Below, piece after piece: positions 6,780 to 10,916 of a stretch of DNA of 10,916 nucleotides. A program made the position numbers and the translations under genes. The notes beneath the pieces were generated by a model that saw only the letters and a list, made by a program, of their open reading frames with translations, searched no databases and was not told the origin of the DNA. The DNA is from JAFGJQ01 sp964586145 (GTDB lineage Bacteria > Planctomycetota > Phycisphaerae > UBA1845): positions 1 through 10,916 of the forward strand of contig CAZPHH010000123.1 of NCBI GenBank assembly GCA_964586145.1, written 5' to 3'. Numbering within the stretch: the stretch's first letter is position 1; the number at the start of each line of letters is the position of its first letter.

Positions 6780-8065
6780 TGCCTGGAAATGTTCTCATCG
6801 CCCAATCCGGCGGCCCGTCCGCCGTCATCAACAACACGCTTCGCGGCATCTTTGACGCATGCCGCGATCACCCGGACACGTTCGGCCGCGTCTATGGCGG
6901 ATGGCACGGCATCGAGGGCGTGCTGAAAGAGGAGTTGCTGGATCTCTCCGCACAAGACCCGCGGGAAATCGCCCTGCTTCGCTGCACGCCCGCCGCGGGA
7001 TCGATCGGCACGTGCCGCTACAAGCTCAAAAAGTCACAAGGCGAGGACTTCGACCGCGTGCTCCAGGTCTTCCGCGCCCACGACATCCGCTGGTTTTTCT
7101 ACATCGGTGGCAACGACTCGATGGACACCGCGCTGAAGGTCAGCCGGCTCGCCGAGCAGCGCGGCCTGGACCTCGTGGCCGTCGGCGGCCCGAAGACCAT
7201 CGACAATGACGTGGGCGATTCGGAGTTCCGGCTCATTGACCACACGCCCGGCTACGGCAGCACCGCCCGCTACCTGGCCCAGTACATTCTCAATGCGAAT
7301 GAGGAGAACGCCGGCTCCTGCCCCGCCGACCCCGTGCTGGTCATCCAGGCCATGGGCCGGAAGATCGGCTTCATCCCGGCCGCGGCCCGACTGGCCGACC
7401 CCGATCGGCAGTTGCCGCTTCTGATCTGCCTGGCCGAGTCGAACCTGAGTCTCCCGGGCCTCGTCGACCGCGTGGTGGAGACGCTGAAGAAGCACGGCCG
7501 GTGCATTGTGGTGGTGAGCGAAGGTTTCAACGTGGGCTCGCTGGGCGAGGTGAAAGACGCTTTTGGGCACACGTCGTTCGGATCGTCGCAGTCGTCCGTG
7601 GCCCAAATCGTGACGAACGCCATGAACGCCCGCACCCTGCCCGTGCCCGGCAAGGCCCGCTGCCAGATTCCCGGCACCGACCAGCGAAACGCCGCAATCT
7701 ATGCATCCGTCGTGGACCTGGAGGAGGCCTACCAGGTGGGTCGCCAATGCGTCACCATCGCCCGGCAGGACGGCAACGGCTGGATGGGCACGATTCTCCG
7801 CGAGCCGGGCGAGACGTATCGCGTCCGGTACGACAAGGTTCCGCTGGAGCAGGTGGCGAATTCAGAGCGCACGTTCCCGGCGAAATGGATCACGCCGGAC
7901 GCGTGCGATGTGACGGACGATTTTGTACGATACGCCCGGCCGCTGATCGGCGACGACTGGCCGGACGTCCCCCTGGAGAACGGGCTGCAGCGGTTCGCCC
8001 GGCTGAAACCTGTTTTCGCCGAACAGGTCTGCGCGGCCTACGTGCCGCAGGCATTGCGCAAGTGA
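6779..8065 (+). CDS. pfp: 6-phosphofructokinase family, pyrophosphate-dependent type signature
   Basis: Phosphofructokinase-fold enzyme of 428 residues, phosphorylating fructose 6-phosphate at C1 (some relatives also use sedoheptulose 7-phosphate). SGGPSAVIN (10-18) is the first phosphate-donor loop. YIGGNDSMDTA holds D113, where ATP enzymes have Gly (E. coli G104). GGPKTIDND holds K139, where ATP enzymes have Gly (G124), and catalytic D142 (E. coli D127). The D plus K pair is the accepted mark of pyrophosphate use. MGRKIGF (192-198) and SEGF (247-250) provide further substrate-binding residues. It is longer than the 320-residue ATP enzymes, as expected for the long PPi-type group. The ATG shares its A with the TGA of the LarA homologue (TGATG), and AAGGA lies 8 bases upstream (6766-6770), so translation is coupled. 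PPi use would make the step reversible; this should be treated as predicted, not shown. Confidence 0.9.
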   Translation: MPGNVLIAQSGGPSAVINNTLRGIFDACRDHPDTFGRVYGGWHGIEGVLKEELLDLSAQDPREIALLRCTPAAGSIGTCRYKLKKSQGEDFDRVLQVFRAHDIRWFFYIGGNDSMDTALKVSRLAEQRGLDLVAVGGPKTIDNDVGDSEFRLIDHTPGYGSTARYLAQYILNANEENAGSCPADPVLVIQAMGRKIGFIPAAARLADPDRQLPLLICLAESNLSLPGLVDRVVETLKKHGRCIVVVSEGFNVGSLGEVKDAFGHTSFGSSQSSVAQIVTNAMNARTLPVPGKARCQIPGTDQRNAAIYASVVDLEEAYQVGRQCVTIARQDGNGWMGTILREPGETYRVRYDKVPLEQVANSERTFPAKWITPDACDVTDDFVRYARPLIGDDWPDVPLENGLQRFARLKPVFAEQVCAAYVPQALRK

Positions 8066-8093
8066 ACGAACATCCGGCAGAAGGAACGATTAC

Positions 8094-9542
8094 ATGTCCA
8101 ACGCAGATATCGGCCTGATCGGCCTGGCGGTGATGGGTGAGAACCTGGTGCTGAACATGGAAAGCCGCGGATGCACCGTCGCGGTCTTCAATCGCACCAC
8201 GGCTAAGGTGGATGATTTCGTGAACGGCCGCGGCAAGGGCCTGAAGATCATCGGCACGCATTCGCTTGCCGAACTCTGCGCCGCCCTGAAGCGCCCGCGG
8301 AAGGTCATGCTGATGGTCAAGGCGGGCACACCCGTCGACCAGTTCATCGAGCAGCTCCTGCCCCTGCTGGAGGAAGGCGACATCCTGATCGACGGGGGCA
8401 ACTCGCACTATCCCGACACCAACCGCCGCACCGAATACGTCGAGAGCGACGGCAAGCTCTTCATCGGCACCGGCGTGTCCGGCGGTGAGGAAGGCGCCCT
8501 CCGCGGACCGTCCATCATGCCCGGCGGGTCGCCCAAGGCCTGGCCGCACGTGCGCCCGATCTTCCAGGCCATCGCCGCCCGCACGGAGGACGGCACCCCC
8601 TGCTGCGATTGGGTCGGCGAGGCCGGGGCCGGGCACTTCGTGAAGATGGTGCACAATGGCATCGAGTACGGCGATATGCAGATGATCTGCGAGGCGTACC
8701 ACCTGCTGCGGGAAGGCGCGGGGCTTTCGCTGGATGAGCTGCGCGACGTGTTCGATCAGTGGAACCGCGGAGAGCTGGACTCCTACCTCATCGAAATCAC
8801 CCGCGACATCCTCGGCTACCGCGAAGACGGACAGGCCGTCCTGGACCTGATCCTCGACGCCGCCGGCCAGAAAGGCACCGGCAAGTGGACGGCCGAAGCC
8901 GCCCTGGACGTCGGCCAGCCCCTGACCCTCATCGGCGAGGCCGTCTTCGCCCGATGCCTGTCCGCGCTGAAGGAGGAGCGCGTCGCGGCCTCGAAGGCAC
9001 TGCCCGGACCGACCGACCGCTTCCAGGGCGACCGGGCCGCGTTCATCGACGACGTCCGACAGGCCCTGTACGCATCCAAGATTGTCAGTTACGCCCAGGG
9101 CTACCAGCTCATGCGCGCGGTGGCGAACGTGCAGGGATGGAACCTGAACTACGGTGGCATCGCCCTGATCTGGCGCGGCGGATGCATCATCCGGTCCGTG
9201 TTCCTGGGCGACATTAAGAAAGCGTATGATCGCGACCCGAAGCTGGTGAACCTGCTGCTCGACCCGTTCTTCCGCGACGCGGCCAGCAAGGCCCTGCCGG
9301 CCTGGCGCCGGACGCTGGTGACGGCCGTCAACCTGGGCATCCCCATGCCGGCCACCAGCGCCGCCCTGGCCTACTACGACGGCTATCGCTGCGAACGACT
9401 GCCCGCCAATCTGCTCCAGGCCCAGCGCGATTATTTCGGCGCCCATACGTACGAACGGGTGGACCGGCCCCGCGGACAGTTCTTCCACACCAATTGGACC
9501 GGCCGAGGCGGCGAAACCGCCTCCTCGTCGTATACTGTCTGA
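8094..9542 (+). CDS. gnd: 6-phosphogluconate dehydrogenase, decarboxylating (NADP+)
   Basis: Oxidative pentose-phosphate enzyme: 6-phosphogluconate + NADP+ gives ribulose 5-phosphate, CO2 and NADPH. At 482 residues it has the usual long-form length. The dinucleotide motif GLAVMGENLVLN begins at G10. NRT (33-35) after the second strand places R34 and T35 to bind the 2'-phosphate of NADP+. VSGGEEGA (128-135) and the catalytic helix GAGHFVKMVHNGIEYGDMQ carry K184, N188 and E191, equivalent to K183, N187 and E190 of the sheep enzyme. KGTGKW, RGGCIIR and the C-terminal FHTNW are also present. AGAAGGAA lies 7 bases before the ATG, and the gap from the kinase gene is 28 bases. Its presence in this unit indicates that 6-phosphogluconate is a node of the pathway. 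A 7-bp stem-loop (9505-9523) lies in its last codons. Confidence 0.97.
   Translation: MSNADIGLIGLAVMGENLVLNMESRGCTVAVFNRTTAKVDDFVNGRGKGLKIIGTHSLAELCAALKRPRKVMLMVKAGTPVDQFIEQLLPLLEEGDILIDGGNSHYPDTNRRTEYVESDGKLFIGTGVSGGEEGALRGPSIMPGGSPKAWPHVRPIFQAIAARTEDGTPCCDWVGEAGAGHFVKMVHNGIEYGDMQMICEAYHLLREGAGLSLDELRDVFDQWNRGELDSYLIEITRDILGYREDGQAVLDLILDAAGQKGTGKWTAEAALDVGQPLTLIGEAVFARCLSALKEERVAASKALPGPTDRFQGDRAAFIDDVRQALYASKIVSYAQGYQLMRAVANVQGWNLNYGGIALIWRGGCIIRSVFLGDIKKAYDRDPKLVNLLLDPFFRDAASKALPAWRRTLVTAVNLGIPMPATSAALAYYDGYRCERLPANLLQAQRDYFGAHTYERVDRPRGQFFHTNWTGRGGETASSSYTV
9505..9523 (+). other. stem-loop in the last codons of gnd
   Basis: GAGGCGG-CGAAA-CCGCCTC is a perfect 7-bp stem with a 5-base loop, ending 16 bases before the gnd stop codon end. 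No T-run follows, so it is not a standard terminator. It could stabilise the upstream mRNA or mark partial attenuation before the epimerase gene, but coding constraint (Gly-Gly-Glu-Thr-Ala) also explains part of it. Confidence 0.25.
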
Positions 9543-9640
9543 ACGATGGCGGGCCGGGGTTTGCCTTCGCGGAGGGTTCGGGAAACGGCAGGGGCCGCTC
9601 GCCGGCGCACCCCGGTGAACGGCCCGCGAAAGGAAGCGTC
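9543..9640 (+). other. 98-base spacer before the AGE epimerase, with nested inverted repeats
   Basis: This is the longest gap in the rightward unit. GCGGGCC (9549-9555) is matched by GGCCCGC (9621-9627), and CCGGGG (9554-9559) by CCCCGG (9610-9615), so the spacer can close into a long-range structure just upstream of the ribosome site AAGGA (9630-9634). I see no convincing promoter in it. The pairing may reflect GC richness alone. Confidence 0.25.
9629..9635 (+). promoter_or_regulatory. Shine-Dalgarno fixing the AGE epimerase start
   Basis: AAAGGAA with AAGGA core at 9630-9634 lies 6 bases before the ATG at 9641. The in-frame ATG at 9494 would overlap the end of gnd and add 49 Gly/Arg/Pro-rich residues not seen in this family. 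Confidence 0.7.
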
Positions 9641-10831
9641 ATGCAACCCGATCGGATAGTGAAGCTGCGCGACCAATACCACACCGCCCTCCTGGATGAC
9701 GTGGTGCCGTTCTGGATGAAGCACGGCGTCGACCGGGAGTGCGGAGGGTTCTTCACGTGCCTGGAACGCAACGGCTCGGTCTTTTCCACGGACAAGCCGG
9801 TGTGGTTCGCGGGTCGGGGCACCTGGCTCTACGCCACCCTGTACCATCGTGTCGAGCGCCGGCCGGAATGGCTCGACTTGGCCCGCCACGGCTTCGCGTT
9901 CTCGGAAAAACACTGCTTCGCACCGGACGGCAAGATGTACTTCAGCGTCACGCGAGAGGGAAAGCCCCTGCAGATGCGGCGCCACGTGTACAGCGAAGTC
10001 TTCGCCACCCTCGCCTACGCGGCCCTGGCGGAGGCCACCGGCGAAGACGCCATCCGCAGCCGCGCGGTGGACGTGTTCAACTCCTTTCGCCGATACCAGA
10101 CCACCCCCGGCCTGTTGCCGCCGAAAATCGACCCGCAGACCCGCCCCGCCAAATCACTGTCTCCACTGATGTGCCTCATCAACATGGCCGACGCCCTGCT
10201 GCGCGTGGATGATGACGCGCGATACGAAATCCTGATCGACGGGGCAATCGAGGAGCTGTTCCGTGACTTCATCCGGCCGGAAGACGCCGTCGTGCTGGAG
10301 ACGGTCGACCCGGATGGCCGTCGCCTCGACACCCCCGCGGGCCGCGTCATGAACCCCGGGCACGCCATTGAAACCGCGTGGTTCATCCTGGAGGTGGCCC
10401 GGCGCCGCGGCGACCAGGACCTGATCCGGCGCACCCTGCCCGTGCTCGACTGGTCGTTCGAACGCGGCTGGGACCCCCGGCACGGCGGGCTGCTCTACTT
10501 CCTCGACGTCGCGGGCAAGCCCTCGCCCTACCTGGAACACGACATGAAGCTGTGGTGGCCGCACAGCGAGGCCCTGTACGCCGCGCTGCTGGCCTGGCGC
10601 CTCAGCGGCGAGCAGAAGTACTTCGACTGGTTCAACAAGGTCCACGAGTACACGTTCGCCCACTTCCCCGACCCCGAGTACGGCGAGTGGTTCGGCTATC
10701 TGCGTCGCGACGGCAGCACAGTCACCGATCTCAAGGGCAACATGTGGAAAGGCCCCTTCCACATCCCGCGCGCCCTATGGCTCTGCTGGACGCTCCTGAA
10801 CGAGATGACCGACCAGACGGCCAAACCATAA
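9641..10831 (+). CDS. AGE-family sugar 2-epimerase/isomerase (N-acylglucosamine 2-epimerase-like)
   Basis: Cytoplasmic (alpha/alpha)6-barrel epimerase of 396 residues, acting at C2 of a sugar such as N-acetylglucosamine/N-acetylmannosamine, or another aldose or disaccharide. Candidate catalytic residues are R59 in WFAGRGTW, H241 in NPGHAIE, E310 in WWPHSE, and H374 and R377 in GPFHIPR. As I recall the Anabaena GlcNAc 2-epimerase residues (R57, H239, E308, H372, R375), every one is offset by exactly two. The FHIPR form is typical of the GlcNAc 2-epimerase/renin-binding-protein branch. Cellobiose 2-epimerases differ there, which lowers the chance of that activity. Length fits the family (about 390-420). 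It lies 98 bases after gnd and is followed at once by the hairpin repeat at 10833. Family assignment is firm; the substrate is open, since many planctomycete-type members are uncharacterised. Confidence 0.92.
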   Translation: MQPDRIVKLRDQYHTALLDDVVPFWMKHGVDRECGGFFTCLERNGSVFSTDKPVWFAGRGTWLYATLYHRVERRPEWLDLARHGFAFSEKHCFAPDGKMYFSVTREGKPLQMRRHVYSEVFATLAYAALAEATGEDAIRSRAVDVFNSFRRYQTTPGLLPPKIDPQTRPAKSLSPLMCLINMADALLRVDDDARYEILIDGAIEELFRDFIRPEDAVVLETVDPDGRRLDTPAGRVMNPGHAIETAWFILEVARRRGDQDLIRRTLPVLDWSFERGWDPRHGGLLYFLDVAGKPSPYLEHDMKLWWPHSEALYAALLAWRLSGEQKYFDWFNKVHEYTFAHFPDPEYGEWFGYLRRDGSTVTDLKGNMWKGPFHIPRALWLCWTLLNEMTDQTAKP

Positions 10832-10863
10832 GGACCGGCTTTCCAGCCGGTCTCTTCCTCCCT
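10832..10863. repeat. hairpin repeat copy 1, likely terminator of the rightward operon
   Basis: The copy starts with the base after the epimerase TAA. It holds GACCGGCT-TTCC-AGCCGGTC (10833-10852, perfect 8-bp stem, 4-base loop) followed by the pyrimidine tail TCTTCCTCCCT. The tail has only four T's besides C's, so as an intrinsic terminator it is imperfect, though position and stem support that role. An identical 32-base copy lies at 10885-10916. Confidence 0.7.
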
Positions 10864-10884
10864 GTGGGACCGGCTCCCTTTGTG
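10864..10884. repeat. partial repeat unit between the two hairpins
   Basis: GTGGGACCGGCT (10864-10875) repeats the left arm of the hairpin and recurs 18 bases later (10882-10893). Here CCCTTTGTG follows instead of the loop and right arm, so this copy cannot form the hairpin. It looks like a truncated unit left by slippage or recombination. Confidence 0.6.
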
Positions 10885-10916
10885 GGACCGGCTTTCCAGC
10901 CGGTCTCTTCCTCCCT
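10885..10916. repeat. hairpin repeat copy 2, reaching the window end
   Basis: Identical over 32 bases to 10832-10863, with stem arms at 10886-10893 and 10898-10905. It runs to the last base of the window, so the array may continue. The copies begin 53 bases apart. Such GGACCGGC..GCCGG.. hairpins recall dispersed palindromic intergenic repeats of PVC-type genomes (inference). Confidence 0.7.

Noticed and set aside
7890..9488. Open reading frame of 532 codons on the minus strand opposite gnd
   Set aside because: Antisense to a textbook 6-phosphogluconate dehydrogenase and without any family features.
9531..9536. TATACT as a -10 box for a separate epimerase promoter
   Set aside because: It is the Tyr-Thr codons at the end of gnd, and no -35 hexamer is seen 16-18 bases upstream (the region is GC only).
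9494..9640. N-terminal extension of the AGE epimerase from ATG 9494
   Set aside because: It overlaps the gnd 3' end by 49 bases and encodes low-complexity residues. The ATG at 9641 has a good ribosome site and gives the normal family length.
10832..10916. CRISPR array
   Set aside because: There are only two full copies. The repeat is a hairpin with a pyrimidine tail, the stretch between copies is itself a partial repeat, and no cas gene is present.

Overview
This is a GC-rich, gene-dense bacterial window with eight complete genes, organised as two divergent transcription units that meet at about 3.5-3.7 kb. I see no RNA gene, insertion sequence, CRISPR array or regulator gene. The gene types (GH27 glycosidase with an N-terminal Ig-like module, large sodium:solute symporter, AGE-family epimerase, LarA homologue) together with the GACCGGCT..AGCCGGTC hairpin repeats at the right edge suggest a planctomycete-like (PVC group) genome. 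That is inference from gene content and style, not from a marker gene.

Left unit (minus strand, 3494 to 18): a GH27 alpha-galactosidase-like hydrolase, best started at a GTG (3494) with a strong Shine-Dalgarno, then a sodium:solute symporter (1961-18). The 87-base gap between them carries a small hairpin and a palindrome that overlaps the symporter's ribosome-binding site. A further perfect hairpin follows the symporter stop at the window edge.

Divergent control region (3495-3720): a sigma70-type promoter candidate (TTGCGT, 17 bp, TACAAT) faces right. A CTTGC-N9-GCAAG palindrome lies over its -35 and spacer. A separate inverted repeat lies in the presumed leader of the GH27 gene.

Right unit (plus strand, 3721-10831): an SDR oxidoreductase of the D-mannonate oxidoreductase type, a HAD phosphatase-like hydrolase, a LarA-family (nickel-pincer) 2-hydroxyacid racemase/epimerase homologue, a 6-phosphofructokinase with the pyrophosphate-type signature, NADP-type 6-phosphogluconate dehydrogenase (gnd), and an AGE-family (N-acylglucosamine 2-epimerase-like) sugar epimerase. 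The first five are tightly packed (35, 21, -1 and 28 bases apart). The last is 98 bases further on and may be partly independent. A hairpin repeat one base after the last stop probably terminates the unit.

How the genes may work together: the left unit would supply sugar (uptake, and intracellular release of alpha-galactosyl residues). The right unit handles sugars and sugar acids. The most interesting idea is that the LarA homologue epimerises an aldonate at C2, for example D-gluconate to D-mannonate, a reaction reported for some LarA homologues. That would link the neighbouring mannonate-type SDR to gluconate/6-phosphogluconate metabolism (gnd), with the HAD enzyme adding or removing a phosphate branch and the kinase feeding glycolysis. 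This pathway is a hypothesis; only the enzyme families are well supported.
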